Part shown: positions 26,445-35,768 of the stretch, piece after piece | How the letters are laid out: every line of letters begins with the position of its first letter | How positions within the stretch are numbered: position 1 is the stretch's first letter | From: Candidatus Melainabacteria bacterium | Lineage (GTDB): Bacteria; Cyanobacteriota; Vampirovibrionia; Obscuribacterales; Obscuribacteraceae | DNA length: 61,108 nt | Assembly (NCBI GenBank): GCA_003151275.1 | Contig: PLXC01000127.1 | Span: forward strand, 8,482-69,589 | Reading direction: 5' to 3' | Translations under genes and position numbers: made by a program | Notes under the pieces: generated by a model | Databases searched by the model: none | Told to the model about the DNA's origin: nothing | Seen by the model: the letters and a program-made list of their open reading frames with translations, nothing else

Positions 26445-27284
26445 ATGACACTCTTTAGGTTCAAGCATCTGCCTATCACCGCATTGGCTCTTACTGCCAG
26501 TATGTGCGTGCTTACTAGTGCTCGAGCCGAGAGATTCGACCCTGATTTAATACCACCTGATGTCACTTTGCCATCATCGACAGTGCCAGCTGCTGTCATC
26601 CCTGCTGCCTCGACGCCGGCACCTGGATTAGCGGGTGCTGCAAGTGCCACAGAGGTAACTCCTGGACTACCAGGCGCCGCGGCTCGACCTGCTAACAGCG
26701 GAGCTCCAGCGCCTCCGCCTGCTGGTTCCGGTGCTCTCAACAGTCCGTATGTTCCCCGCGGGCAGGGAACTCCAGGCGCGGCGATGTTCAAGCCTGATAC
26801 CATGCCCGATCCAAATAAGGCCGATCCGATTGCGATCATCGACACTGATAAAGGCGAAATTACAATCAGACTTTTCCGCAAACTAGCCCCGGTGACTTGC
26901 GAAAATTTCATTGACTTGGTCACTAAGGGTTTCTACAACGGACTAACCTTCCATCGCGTTGAGCCAGGTTTCTGTATCCAAGGTGGCTGCCCGAACGGCA
27001 CCGGAACGGGTCTGTACATTCCTCATGGAAGCTCTCAACCTCGATTCGTGCCATTGGAAGTAAGTCCCCAACTGAGACACAATGCACCAGGAGTTGTGGC
27101 AATGGCTCGCTTCGGGGCAAGCCCAAATACGGCAAGCTGTCAGTTTTACATCACGCTGGCACCAAAACCGAATTTGGATAATCAATACGGAATATTTGGC
27201 GGAGTCGTCAGTGGCATGGATGTGGTCAACAGTATCGCTAAGGGTGATCACATCAAATCCATCAGCGTTCAGGAGAGCCCATAA
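26445..27284 (+). CDS. Exported cyclophilin-type peptidyl-prolyl isomerase
   Basis: A 279-residue protein: signal peptide (ALALTASMCVLTSARAERF), a Pro/Ala-rich linker of about 85 residues, then a cyclophilin domain from about 125. Cyclophilin hallmarks are FYNGLTFHRVEPGFCIQGG, with the catalytic Arg, followed by GVVAMARF, SCQFYIT and YGIFGGVVSGMDVV. It should speed proline isomerisation during folding outside the cytosol. The linker suggests a tethered or crowded envelope location. Start ATG 26445 follows a weak GGTG. Confidence 0.93.
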   Translation: MTLFRFKHLPITALALTASMCVLTSARAERFDPDLIPPDVTLPSSTVPAAVIPAASTPAPGLAGAASATEVTPGLPGAAARPANSGAPAPPPAGSGALNSPYVPRGQGTPGAAMFKPDTMPDPNKADPIAIIDTDKGEITIRLFRKLAPVTCENFIDLVTKGFYNGLTFHRVEPGFCIQGGCPNGTGTGLYIPHGSSQPRFVPLEVSPQLRHNAPGVVAMARFGASPNTASCQFYITLAPKPNLDNQYGIFGGVVSGMDVVNSIAKGDHIKSISVQESP

Positions 27285-27369
27285 TACTCCAAGTATTCGC
27301 TCGATGACTTGAGCAATTTGACCAACTATCCATCTCAGAAAATAATGAACTGCGCAAGTTCGCGAAGAA

Positions 27370-28041
27370 CTACAACATGCTGAAGACTCTTGTTTCTAGT
27401 TCGCTAACTTCTTGCGGAGATATACCTAACGTCAATGCGATTTCGTCTGCTGAGTGGCACCTGCCGTCCTTGAAACCCCATCTAAACCGAAGAATCTCTG
27501 CTTCTTCAGCGCTAAGTTTACTCAGAATATTTGAAAGCGCCTTTCGCTGAATTCTTTTTGGAGAAGCGAGCTCTGCCTGACGCTCGGCTTCGCGTCGTTT
27601 GCGTGGGTGACGGAGCTTACGAAGTGCTTTGCCTTCAATCTGGCGAACGCGTTCTCGAGTCAATCCGTATAGTTTGGCCACCTCTTCAAGCGTACGTTGA
27701 TGACCGTCATCCAGTCCGAAGCGAATGCGCAGAACGTCACGCTCCCGGGGTGAAAGATCGTCCATGACCTGGATTATATCTTCGCGAAGGAGATCAAATG
27801 TTATCGAATTCGGGCCAATCAGATTTGATGGAGGATCTGGATCTGGTGGAAAATCTCCAATCGATTGCTCATTTGCTTGATTCGTCAAATCAGCCGGCGA
27901 AGATGGTAACGGAGGCAACGTTGGTAAGACGCGCATACGTTGTCGCGTCGAAAGCTTAGCTCCGCAACTGCAAACTATGGCAGTTGCCTGGATCGACTTA
28001 CCGCACTTAGAGCAGTTGATTGGGTTGTCATCTCTGGACAT
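27370..28041 (-). CDS. Zinc-ribbon protein with two sigma-70 region-4 domains
   Basis: A 223-residue protein with an unusual plan. Residues 10-26 hold a zinc ribbon (C-x2-C ... C-x-C). After a Pro-rich linker comes a good sigma-70 region 4: [18 protein letters not shown] then [20 protein letters not shown], the -35-binding helix-turn-helix. A basic linker leads to a second, worn region-4 copy ([18 protein letters not shown] ... [13 protein letters not shown]). Region 2, which binds core polymerase and melts the -10, is absent. It may act as a -35-binding regulator or as a polymerase decoy; this is inference. GAGG lies 8 nt before ATG 28041. Confidence 0.85.
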   Translation of the reverse strand: MSRDDNPINCSKCGKSIQATAIVCSCGAKLSTRQRMRVLPTLPPLPSSPADLTNQANEQSIGDFPPDPDPPSNLIGPNSITFDLLREDIIQVMDDLSPRERDVLRIRFGLDDGHQRTLEEVAKLYGLTRERVRQIEGKALRKLRHPRKRREAERQAELASPKRIQRKALSNILSKLSAEEAEILRFRWGFKDGRCHSADEIALTLGISPQEVSELETRVFSML

Positions 28042-28163
28042 CGTCCCGACCTCAATATTTAAAATCCAAAGTCGTGCCACAATAATTTCACAACATGTGG
28101 CTATCTTTCAGCATACAGCTTGCCCAGCCCATATTTTCTAACTAGCTACTCAGCTGAGGTGCT

Positions 28164-28343
28164 ATGCCGCACACCGATAAGGCGGGGGACACTTCCCCCC
28201 CGGATCAGGTGGATGTCGAACATGTTTTAAATGACATCCATTCCGACCGTGAACGATTTACCAAACAACAAAAAATTGGAAGTGCAGCCTCCACCCAGGA
28301 GATGCAGGTGAAAGGCATACTGCCTGATTTCGCACTCACCTAG
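28164..28343 (+). CDS. Small hydrophilic protein, 59 residues, unknown
   Basis: ATG 28164 has GAGG 4 nt upstream and opens 59 codons ending TAG at 28341-28343. The product is charged and protein-like: MPHTDKAGDTSPPDQ, VDVEHVLNDIHSDRERF, KGILPDFALT. It is divergent from the sigma-like gene and convergent with the SGNH gene, 10 nt from its end. Two hairpins fall within it (GGGGGA/TCCCCC at 28184-28199 and GGATGTC/GACATCC at 28211-28239), so an RNA role is an alternative. Confidence 0.4.
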   Translation: MPHTDKAGDTSPPDQVDVEHVLNDIHSDRERFTKQQKIGSAASTQEMQVKGILPDFALT

Positions 28344-28353
28344 AGCACCACAT

Positions 28354-29562
28354 TTAGTGGCTGCTCAATTGCCCCGCAATATCTGGGGCGATGTGATTGA
28401 TCAGTTTTTTACCACCGAAGTGGTTCAAGTGAGCCGTATCCCAAAAGTCTTCATCAGTGAAATCTGGCGATTCGCCTAAGTCCACGAACTTAACATTGGG
28501 ACGCTGCGCTATATTAGCCAGCTTGTTTCTGAACGACTTGTAGAAGTCTGGTGGCATAAGGTTACGGTTTTTCGATGCCAATGGCATGTTGACCAAAACA
28601 ACTTTTATGTGCCGCTCGGCGCACACCGTCAGGACTTTGTTCAAAAAGCCTTCTTGTATGCTCAGGTCTTTCTCACCGATGCCATGATACCGCCGGCGGT
28701 ATTCCTTAACACTGTTGCTCCAGCGCTCTTCAGCCGAACCGGTAAGCATAAAACCTGCCGTATTCTTATCCGGATCCGGCTTACCCGCCGCAATTCCACT
28801 ATCTTTTGGAATGCCAGCGAGATTGTAAAAACGATCAACTACTCTTTGCACTTCATGTTGCAAGCGCCAACGTTTGCCGTAGAAAAAACATGAATGACTG
28901 GCGACAAAATCCGCCTTGTCTTGCCAGCCTGGCAAGAAGGAATCTGCGTAACGTGGGAAATTATCCATTCCAACCAAGCGCTTGAAGGTGAAGGTAGCCA
29001 TCGGCGCAGGTAGATCAGAATCACTAAAGTCACGAGGGGCAATACCAAACATTAGTACATCTGGTTTTTTATCGCCTTTGAGAAAGTCGTTCACATAAAT
29101 GTAAGCGTCCGAAATCATTTCTCCAAAAATAGCCAAACTGTAAACGCGCTGCTTTGGTGCGCCAACATCAGCAAGTTTTTCTTCGAGCGCAGTTGAGCTG
29201 TGGTAATGAAAAATATCGGGAATTCTTGGATTTTTCTCGGCATCCATTGCCCAAAAGGGATGCATGATCAAGGAGGAGCCCAAGAGCATGACAGTCGGTC
29301 GCTTTTTTAGCTCGGCAAGTCCATTGATGGCCAGGTCAATAGAGCCTGAACCGCTCCAGAGGTCACGAGTGGAGTCATTGGCAGAGCCTTTCAAAGGTTT
29401 TTGATCAAAGCCACCGACTAGCAAAGCACTGTTTACGGCGACAAATAAGCCAATAGCCCAGCACGCGGCTGTTTGCAGCCCTTTCTTAGCGGCAGGCTTT
29501 TTCTTGAAGTCCAGCCCCGTTGGTTGGGGACTCGAACGTTTGATCTCAACGGTACTCGGCAA
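28354..29562 (-). CDS. Membrane-anchored SGNH-like (DUF1574-type) protein
   Basis: A 402-residue protein with one N-terminal span (about 30-52) after a basic cytosolic stretch. The outer part resembles SGNH/DUF1574 proteins: the GSS motif in VMLLGSSLIMHP (nucleophile block), an LAIFGEMISDAYIY segment, a strand near VLMFGIAPRDF, and the last block with D-T-A-H-L-N giving the Asp and His of a catalytic triad. Such proteins often act as esterases or acyltransferases on surface polysaccharides; the substrate here is unknown. The TTG start at 29562 has no strong ribosome site, but no better start is available. Confidence 0.75.
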   Translation of the reverse strand: MPSTVEIKRSSPQPTGLDFKKKPAAKKGLQTAACWAIGLFVAVNSALLVGGFDQKPLKGSANDSTRDLWSGSGSIDLAINGLAELKKRPTVMLLGSSLIMHPFWAMDAEKNPRIPDIFHYHSSTALEEKLADVGAPKQRVYSLAIFGEMISDAYIYVNDFLKGDKKPDVLMFGIAPRDFSDSDLPAPMATFTFKRLVGMDNFPRYADSFLPGWQDKADFVASHSCFFYGKRWRLQHEVQRVVDRFYNLAGIPKDSGIAAGKPDPDKNTAGFMLTGSAEERWSNSVKEYRRRYHGIGEKDLSIQEGFLNKVLTVCAERHIKVVLVNMPLASKNRNLMPPDFYKSFRNKLANIAQRPNVKFVDLGESPDFTDEDFWDTAHLNHFGGKKLINHIAPDIAGQLSSH

Positions 29563-29827
29563 ACTCGGTCTCAGCTAAGGGTTGCAGCCCTGAGGACAGG
29601 CACTTGACTATTTTAGGGCTTGTTGAGGACTGAAACTCTAAAGACTATTAATATGAGCGGTAGTCTGCTTAGAAATCGATCAGAAATGGGACGCCAAATC
29701 GGTCCAACCGCACTTGCTCTCTCCGGCCTTTGATTGCGCACCGCATTCAGTGGCAGCTAGAAGCAGACACCCGTTTTAGTGTTCTTTTCAGTCAGTCAAT
29801 CAATCGTCGCTTCTAGTTGGTCAAACT

Positions 29828-30637
29828 CTAGATGCTGTTCGGATCCAAATATGGTGGCAGCTCGGTGTCACGTCCTGGTTGCGGACCTGTTCGAAACGGC
29901 TGCATGAACGGGGTTCCATTCGGTCCAGTGAATGGTGAAACATTTGGTGCACCGTCGGGCAACCTGTGTATCCCACGCAGAGATTTGTTGAGTTGTCTCA
30001 TCGCTTCGTTCATTTGTTGAGCAATATCTTCTGGACGATTTGAGCCGAACGGACTGCTATACATAAAGCCTCCACCGAATGGCGAAGACAGATCGCCACT
30101 TCCTAAGTCGGGTGAAGAGGGATACTGGCTAATGGAGGGAGTATCAACATTGAGAATTTTTTTCAGGCGAAACACCCGATCTGAAATGTTCATGGCTGGT
30201 GATGGCTGACCAAAAACCTTCAATTCCAATCGTCCTAGCCTTTGGGTTGGAGTTTCTGACGCAAAACCTTTTTTCAATATCTTTTTTTCCAGCGCGGCAA
30301 TTGAAACTAAGTCCACAGCTTGATTGGCGCCTATTTTCGAGGTCTTTAAACGCTCAGCTGCAGATTCCTGCAATCTGTCCAATCGCTCAACTAGACCACC
30401 ATCTTGTGTCGCTCCAAACAACAACAATTCAAGGCGTTGAATGCGTTTATCAGTTGCATCCTTGTCATACAAGCGCCCAAAGTAGCGCTGCTCAAGAGTG
30501 TTTATGTCCGGCGCCGCAGACTGCGCTGCCGGCTGCGCGACAGCCATGTAAGAGGGCTCTGCAAAAGATGCTGAGCCTACGAGTAAGGGCATTGTCACCG
30601 CCAATAACAGAAGTGGTTTCCTGCTAGTGCCCAACAT
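29828..30637 (-). CDS. Exported protein with paired LExxxFG / RLxRLE repeats
   Basis: A 269-residue exported protein: signal peptide to about SASFAEP. Two copies of a repeat are seen: LEQRYFGRLYDKDATDKRI then QRLELLLFG, and LEKKILKKGFASETPTQRL then GRLELKVFG, about 65 residues apart. This motif pair recurs in exported proteins of Obscuribacterales-like genomes (from general recall). The C-terminal 100 residues are Gly/Pro/Ser/Phe-rich and probably disordered. GAGGAG lies 7 nt before ATG 30637; an ATG two codons upstream is too close to that site. Function unknown. Confidence 0.75.
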   Translation of the reverse strand: MLGTSRKPLLLLAVTMPLLVGSASFAEPSYMAVAQPAAQSAAPDINTLEQRYFGRLYDKDATDKRIQRLELLLFGATQDGGLVERLDRLQESAAERLKTSKIGANQAVDLVSIAALEKKILKKGFASETPTQRLGRLELKVFGQPSPAMNISDRVFRLKKILNVDTPSISQYPSSPDLGSGDLSSPFGGGFMYSSPFGSNRPEDIAQQMNEAMRQLNKSLRGIHRLPDGAPNVSPFTGPNGTPFMQPFRTGPQPGRDTELPPYLDPNSI

Positions 30638-30792
30638 GGTCATGCTCCTCTAGTCCTCGAACGATCGGCTCAATAGAGCCTCATATAGATAGAATAGCAT
30701 TGTAAAGGGGCGCCGGACATAGAACGTCCCAGCCAGTTAATTAGCAGCGAGCAAAGCCCAGCATACGCACCAACGAACGCTTATAAAAGGGA

Positions 30793-30818
30793 AAAGCGCC
30801 CATTTTCATGAGCGCTTT
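30793..30818 (-). terminator. Terminator of dnaK
   Basis: In the minus direction AAAGCGC plus TCAT pair with ATGG plus GCGCTTT around a GAAA tetraloop (11 bp, one wobble), followed by TTTTCCCTTTT. It starts 25 nt after the dnaK stop. Confidence 0.85.
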
Positions 30819-30842
30819 AGATTTTGATTGATCTAGCGAGGG

Positions 30843-32828
30843 TTACTCTTCGGAAGCGTGGAACTCAGCGTCCACAACTTCATCGGATCCGCCGGCGCCT
30901 GAATAACCTGCGCCACCATATCCGCCATCACCACCAGTAGCACTGCCACCGGTGCCATAGTCGTAACCTGCAGCACCAGGCTCACCGCCGCCGCCTTCAT
31001 CACCGCCGCCGTTAGGCGCTCCGCCTCCGTGCAACGCAGCAGCTTGTTGCAACAAGACCAATGCGCCGCGGAGTTCGTTCATGATGCTCTTGATCGTTTC
31101 TTGATCGGCGCCGTCTTTGAGTTTCTGACGCAGATCATTGACGAGCATTTCGGCTCTGGCTTTTTCACCTTGAGTGACCTTATCGCCAAGTTCGCGAACG
31201 TGCCTTTCCACCGCGTAGCAAATGCTATCGGCTTCGTTGCGCACATCGGCTTCTTCTTTGCGACGACGGTCTTCTTGAGCATGGCTTTCCGACTCTCTGA
31301 CCAAGCGATCGATGTCGTCTTTCGACATGTTGGTGCTGGCAGTAATCGTAATTTTTTGTTCTTTTCCGGTCGATTGATCGCGCGCCGTGACATTCATAAT
31401 GCCGTTTGCGTCGATGTCAAACGTTACTTCAACCTTTGGTTGCCCTCTGGAAGCAGGCGGAATTCCGTCAAGCCGGAAGTTGCCCAGCAGTTTGTTATCT
31501 CGCGCCATCGGACGTTCACCCTGGAAGACGTAGATGTCTACTGCAGTTTGATTGTCATCAGCGGTCGAGAACACTTCCGATTTTCTGGTTGGAATTGTTG
31601 TGTTGCGTTCCACAAGTTTGGTCATCACGCCGCCCATCGTCTCGATTCCGAGTGATAGAGGAGTAACGTCGAGGAGTACGACACCCTTAACTTCACCACC
31701 GAGAACACCAGCTTGAATAGCTGCACCAACTGCGACCACTTCGTCTGGATTAACGCTTTGGTTAGGCTCTTTGCCACCTGTTAAACTCTTGACCAGTTCT
31801 TGTACGGCTGGAATTCTTGTCGAACCGCCAACCAACACAACTTCATCAAGTGCTTCGTAGCTAAGCTTCGAATCTCTCAACGACTGCTCCATAGGAGCGC
31901 GGCATCGCTCAACAAGATGACGTGTGAGTTCGTTAAAACGAGCTCTGGTCAGCTTCATTTCAAGATGCTTCGGTCCAGTGGCATCAGCAGTGATGAATGG
32001 CAATGAAAGGTTAGTTTCAATTACCGACGAAAGTTCAATTTTCGCCTTTTCTGCCGCCTCGGTTAGACGTTGCAACGCTTGACGATCTTTGCGAAGGTCG
32101 ATGCCTTCAAGGTTCATGAATTCGTCGGCAACCCAAGTAACGATGCAATGGTCGAAGTCATCGCCACCAAGGTGAGTGTCACCAGAGGTTGCTTTAACTT
32201 CGAAAACGCCGTCGCCTACTTCGAGAACGGACACGTCGAATGTGCCGCCGCCTAAGTCAAAAACAAGAATCGTCTCGTTTTCCTTTTTGTCCAACCCATA
32301 TGCAAGCGCAGCAGCCGTCGGCTCATTGATAATTCTGAGCACTTCCAACCCGGCAATGGTGCCTGCATTCTTTGTCGACTGACGCTGCGAGTCATTGAAA
32401 TAAGCCGGTACTGTAATCACAGCACTGGTTACTTTTTCACCGAGATATTTCTCAGCGTCTTCCTTCAACTTACGCAGAATCATTGCCGAAATTTCTTCAG
32501 GCGAATAATCCTTGCCTTGGATAGCGACTTTGCAACCGCCGTCACCGCCCTCTTTAACTTTATAAGAGACGATTTTCTTTTCTGATTCCACTTCGCTAAA
32601 TCTGCGCCCGATAAAACGCTTAATCGAATAAACGGTGTTCTCAGGGTTCAACACTGCTTGGCGACGTGCCAACTGCCCGACCAACCTTTCACCGGATTTA
32701 GTAAATGCAACTACAGACGGCGTCGTTCGCCCTCCTTCAGCATTGGAAACCACGGTCGGCTGGCCACCTTCCATCACGGCTACCACTGAGTTAGTGGTTC
32801 CCAAATCGATGCCTACTGACTTACCCAT
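30843..32828 (-). CDS. dnaK: Chaperone DnaK (Hsp70)
   Basis: A 661-residue Hsp70. The nucleotide-binding domain has [17 protein letters not shown] at the start, [25 protein letters not shown], the phosphate loop [12 protein letters not shown] and [11 protein letters not shown]; the peptide-binding domain follows from about 390 ([16 protein letters not shown]), and the helical lid ends in a Gly-rich tail and EEVVDAEF, the usual end of bacterial DnaK. It binds exposed hydrophobic segments of client proteins in an ATP cycle. No grpE or dnaJ is next to it, so its co-chaperones lie elsewhere. GGAG is 8 nt before the ATG. A -10 box is listed separately; no CIRCE operator is seen. Confidence 0.97.
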   Translation of the reverse strand: MGKSVGIDLGTTNSVVAVMEGGQPTVVSNAEGGRTTPSVVAFTKSGERLVGQLARRQAVLNPENTVYSIKRFIGRRFSEVESEKKIVSYKVKEGGDGGCKVAIQGKDYSPEEISAMILRKLKEDAEKYLGEKVTSAVITVPAYFNDSQRQSTKNAGTIAGLEVLRIINEPTAAALAYGLDKKENETILVFDLGGGTFDVSVLEVGDGVFEVKATSGDTHLGGDDFDHCIVTWVADEFMNLEGIDLRKDRQALQRLTEAAEKAKIELSSVIETNLSLPFITADATGPKHLEMKLTRARFNELTRHLVERCRAPMEQSLRDSKLSYEALDEVVLVGGSTRIPAVQELVKSLTGGKEPNQSVNPDEVVAVGAAIQAGVLGGEVKGVVLLDVTPLSLGIETMGGVMTKLVERNTTIPTRKSEVFSTADDNQTAVDIYVFQGERPMARDNKLLGNFRLDGIPPASRGQPKVEVTFDIDANGIMNVTARDQSTGKEQKITITASTNMSKDDIDRLVRESESHAQEDRRRKEEADVRNEADSICYAVERHVRELGDKVTQGEKARAEMLVNDLRQKLKDGADQETIKSIMNELRGALVLLQQAAALHGGGAPNGGGDEGGGGEPGAAGYDYGTGGSATGGDGGYGGAGYSGAGGSDEVVDAEFHASEE

Positions 32829-32882
32829 CTTTGAAACTCCCTATGCTCCTGTAAAAGCTCTAAAAGCTGGAGACCCAACGGA

Positions 32883-32888
32883 ATTATA
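32883..32888 (-). promoter_or_regulatory. Likely -10 box of dnaK promoter
   Basis: A perfect TATAAT in the minus direction, 54 nt upstream of the dnaK ATG. A weak TTCACC 20 nt before it could be the -35; the wide spacing leaves the -35 open. There is no alternative heat-shock promoter pattern that I can support. Confidence 0.5.
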
Positions 32889-33097
32889 CTTGGGCCTTCG
32901 TCCTAAACGGTGAAGACCCGAGACTTTTTGCACGTCTATGTTAAACGGCGACCCGCCTTGCTCCATGATGACAATGTGACTTAGTAAGATTAATAAACTT
33001 ATACAAAGCTTTATACTTCGACTGCTAAAGCTTCATCGCTCCTTATGTTGAGGTTGGCAGGTGGTAATAAGTGGACACTGATGTTATTCCACGCAAA

Positions 33098-34681
33098 TCA
33101 CGCTTTACTCGGTCTTGCCATTGCCAACATTGTTCCAAGGTCCTGGCAGCTTTCCGGAATGCTGGCAGTACCGATTGATAGAACCAGTGAAGTAGTTTCA
33201 ATGTCGTCAGCCAGGGGCGTACTGACAATCACATCGGCAAGCCTTGAAGCAAAACTGCGCGCCGAAGTCCCATCAGTCAAAGGCAGCAACAAAGATAGTC
33301 CAAAAGTTTCGTAGTGCCCCAGCAAATCGGTTTTGCGCTTCAAGCGATCAATGCGCGTTGCCACTTCCCTAACGCCGCGCAGTGGTAAGGGGTCGATCAA
33401 TTTTATGTTTTTGGACGAGCGCACTCCCACATCAATGATGATGATTGAAAAAGGTTGGCTGAATCGTTCGAAGCGTAGAAATTCTTTTTCCAAGAAGTAA
33501 AGAAAAGCTGGGTATGTATACAGCTCCGTGTCTTGACGGAGCATGCTCTTTTCAAATGTTCTCACCGTTTGCCAATCGACTGCCGGGACGCCAGACACTA
33601 CCTGCTTTGCAGTCTCAGGCAAATTAGTAATGAAGTGAACGAGGTCGCAACTGACAAGTGTGTACAAGACAAACACCCAATCAGTCTTAGGTAGAGGGCG
33701 GCGACGCAACACCTCGACGAGAGTACTTTTGCTGTCAATGGATTGATAGAAGCCTTTCAAGAGGCGCATATCGCTGCATGCACCCTTCGCTGCCATTTGC
33801 TCAAACATAGATTCCGTAATGTTGTTGTGCTTGCGCACGACGAAAGATTCGAGTGTCAGCCCTCGAGTGTTTAAAAACTTCTGCTGGTCGTCGAATGCGG
33901 CGCCTTCCATAAGCAGCCAGTCGAGCCGCTTCTTGACGGTCTCAACACTGGTCTTAGGTTCAGGATAAAAGCGAAAAGCACCCGAGCTCCAGCCCACTAG
34001 CTCGATGATGGCGGCATCACCCTCAACCCCACGCATCGAACAGTGCAATGGTGAACCTTCATAGAAGTGCACGTTTGCCACGTCTGTATGCGAGGCAATT
34101 TCCAAACGTCCTGTCATTTTACCCATCGCTACAGATTGCAAGACGTTTGGCACAGAAAGATTTTCAAGCTCTCCTTCAAGCGTGGCACGCTGAAGTTTCG
34201 ACATTCCACTGGTGGTGGATTGATTGATTCGCTCTTGATTTGTGGATTGCGACTGAATCTCGTAATTGCTGGTGTTGACTTGATTGGATCTATTCAAGTT
34301 ACCGCTGGTACTCTGCGTCTCATAATCTTCTCGAGAATCAGCGGTTCCCGGCAAAACGATCGATTTAAGAGACGCGCCTGGAAATTGAGCACTGATTACA
34401 TTGTGGATGACACCAGGATCAGGGGTGACGTAACTCCACTCAAGAAAAGAATCGCTGCCGTGACCTCGATACAGCATCCAGAGCCAATCTCCTTTCGTCT
34501 TGTCGCGAAAGATAGTCAAGATGTAGTCTTCAGGAGCGTCGCCAAAAGGCAGTTCAACCGTGCGCCCGGCGTTTAATTGGGCCTCGGACTGGAGAGCGTA
34601 GATTTGCTTCAAAACCGGTATGGTCGCCTGTTTTGGCAATCGAATGTTATGGCGATTATCCTGCCGTTGGTTTTGTAGCAT
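33098..34681 (-). CDS. PATAN (DUF4388) protein with degenerate GGDEF-like domain
   Basis: A 527-residue cytosolic protein. Residues about 165-270 form a PATAN/DUF4388 domain (LEGELENLSVPNVLQSVA, GRLEIAS, HFYEGSPLHCSM), known from two-component response regulators and motility proteins. Residues about 395-527 resemble a diguanylate cyclase fold (FLRFERFSQPFSIIIIDV, then a segment HYETFGLSLLLP where the GG[D/E]EF signature should be), so the signature is lost and the domain probably binds or senses rather than makes cyclic-di-GMP. The N-terminal 150 residues include a Ser/Thr/Asn/Gln-rich linker. No receiver domain is present. A regulatory role is likely. Confidence 0.75.
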   Translation of the reverse strand: MLQNQRQDNRHNIRLPKQATIPVLKQIYALQSEAQLNAGRTVELPFGDAPEDYILTIFRDKTKGDWLWMLYRGHGSDSFLEWSYVTPDPGVIHNVISAQFPGASLKSIVLPGTADSREDYETQSTSGNLNRSNQVNTSNYEIQSQSTNQERINQSTTSGMSKLQRATLEGELENLSVPNVLQSVAMGKMTGRLEIASHTDVANVHFYEGSPLHCSMRGVEGDAAIIELVGWSSGAFRFYPEPKTSVETVKKRLDWLLMEGAAFDDQQKFLNTRGLTLESFVVRKHNNITESMFEQMAAKGACSDMRLLKGFYQSIDSKSTLVEVLRRRPLPKTDWVFVLYTLVSCDLVHFITNLPETAKQVVSGVPAVDWQTVRTFEKSMLRQDTELYTYPAFLYFLEKEFLRFERFSQPFSIIIIDVGVRSSKNIKLIDPLPLRGVREVATRIDRLKRKTDLLGHYETFGLSLLLPLTDGTSARSFASRLADVIVSTPLADDIETTSLVLSIGTASIPESCQDLGTMLAMARPSKA

Positions 34682-34710
34682 CGAAATTCACTCAGCCAAT
34701 CTCTGCATCC

Positions 34711-34769
34711 GGGTAAAACCCGTCAGAGACAAAATAACGCCGCGAGTGGCCCCTGTAAACGTTTTACCC
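34711..34769. promoter_or_regulatory. Spaced inverted repeat upstream of PATAN gene
   Basis: GGGTAAAAC (34711-34719) and GTTTTACCC (34761-34769) are perfect 9-nt arms 41 nt apart, in the 144-nt leader region of the PATAN gene. The spacing fits a pair of operator half-sites or a looped site; no T-run follows. Confidence 0.3.
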
Positions 34770-34825
34770 AGAAGACATCGAAGTTGTGCAATGAAGCGAA
34801 AATCGGGGTGGAGCTAACTAATAAC

Positions 34826-35587
34826 TCAGCCCTGGGGTCCTACTACAGAAGTGTCGCTAATGCTGGCCGGCTCGAGCAATTCGCCTATAGCGAGTGGACA
34901 AATCGAGACCGTTGTTTTGTTGTCTTTGGCAAGTTTAACCAGGTCGGACGACTGATAACGAAAAGGCACTTGTTCGACAAGAGCTTGCCAATGCAACGGC
35001 ACGATGCGATTCGCTCCAATTTGCTCAGCAATTTTGAGAGCCTCTGCCGGTGAAGCCACACCATATTTCCCGCCGATCGGGAGGCAGGCGGTATGCACCT
35101 GAAAGTCCTTCAGAGCGGTCGGAATTGCAGTCGTATAGATAGTATCCCCGGCGTGATAATAGCCTTCAAAGTAATAGCCATTCACGGGTTTCCCTGGCGC
35201 TGATGAACGAGCAAAGAGCCGGAGAATTGTTTTGCCCATCCGGTTGACAGGATGATGGGCGGGGACGGCAGTGATTGAAAGCCCCTTGAACTGAATGGTT
35301 TCGTTATGAGCGATGGCAATAAAAGCGTCCGCAGGAATTTTACGCTTGTACTTACGCTGCATCCACTGCACCAACGTGCGAGGAGCAAGGAAGCTGCACT
35401 GCCAAGCTTCCCACAATTGCACTGACATCAGTACGCCATGGTCGAAATGTCCGTGGGTCAATATGACCAGATCGGCCTTGGGCAAAGTCGTCCAATCCAC
35501 AGGGTCTTTGAAGTATGGGTCGACATAGATAGTCAGGTTATTGACTTGAAACTGGACAGCGCTATGCCCCAAATATGTCAGGCTCAA
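34826..35587 (-). CDS. UPF0173-type metal-dependent hydrolase
   Basis: A 253-residue metallo-beta-lactamase-fold protein of the UPF0173 family: YLGHSAVQF at the start, DLVILTHGHFDHG (the HxHxDH metal motif), later His in VPAHHP, GYYHAGDT with the bridging Asp, and VPLHW near the end. These enzymes bind two metal ions; substrates are not known for this family. The TTG start at 35587 is well supported by GGAG 7 nt upstream. It is divergent from the glycosidase-like gene. Confidence 0.9.
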   Translation of the reverse strand: MSLTYLGHSAVQFQVNNLTIYVDPYFKDPVDWTTLPKADLVILTHGHFDHGVLMSVQLWEAWQCSFLAPRTLVQWMQRKYKRKIPADAFIAIAHNETIQFKGLSITAVPAHHPVNRMGKTILRLFARSSAPGKPVNGYYFEGYYHAGDTIYTTAIPTALKDFQVHTACLPIGGKYGVASPAEALKIAEQIGANRIVPLHWQALVEQVPFRYQSSDLVKLAKDNKTTVSICPLAIGELLEPASISDTSVVGPQG

Positions 35588-35768
35588 TTCGGTTCTCCGT
35601 CTAAGCAGGCAGAAGCTGCTGTGGACAGCGGAATGTTAACACTTTTGAGCGTTTTAATTAAGACACCGACTCGGCAAACACTAGTAAAATCAAACTCCTG
35701 TTGAACGAAGTGCGGCAACGGGCGCTTGCTCAGCCGCTAAGAGTTTAGTCACGACCTACGGAGAAATG

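Noticed and set aside
29500..29575. tRNA-like T-arm string (GTTCGAGTCCCC on the minus strand)
   Set aside because: No matching acceptor stem, D-arm or anticodon arm; it lies in the start of the SGNH-like gene.
31029..31655. Long plus-strand frame opposite dnaK
   Set aside because: Antisense shadow of a strongly conserved gene; no own start signal or motif.
32829..33040. CIRCE operator upstream of dnaK
   Set aside because: No TTAGCACTC-N9-GAGTGCTAA or close variant is present.
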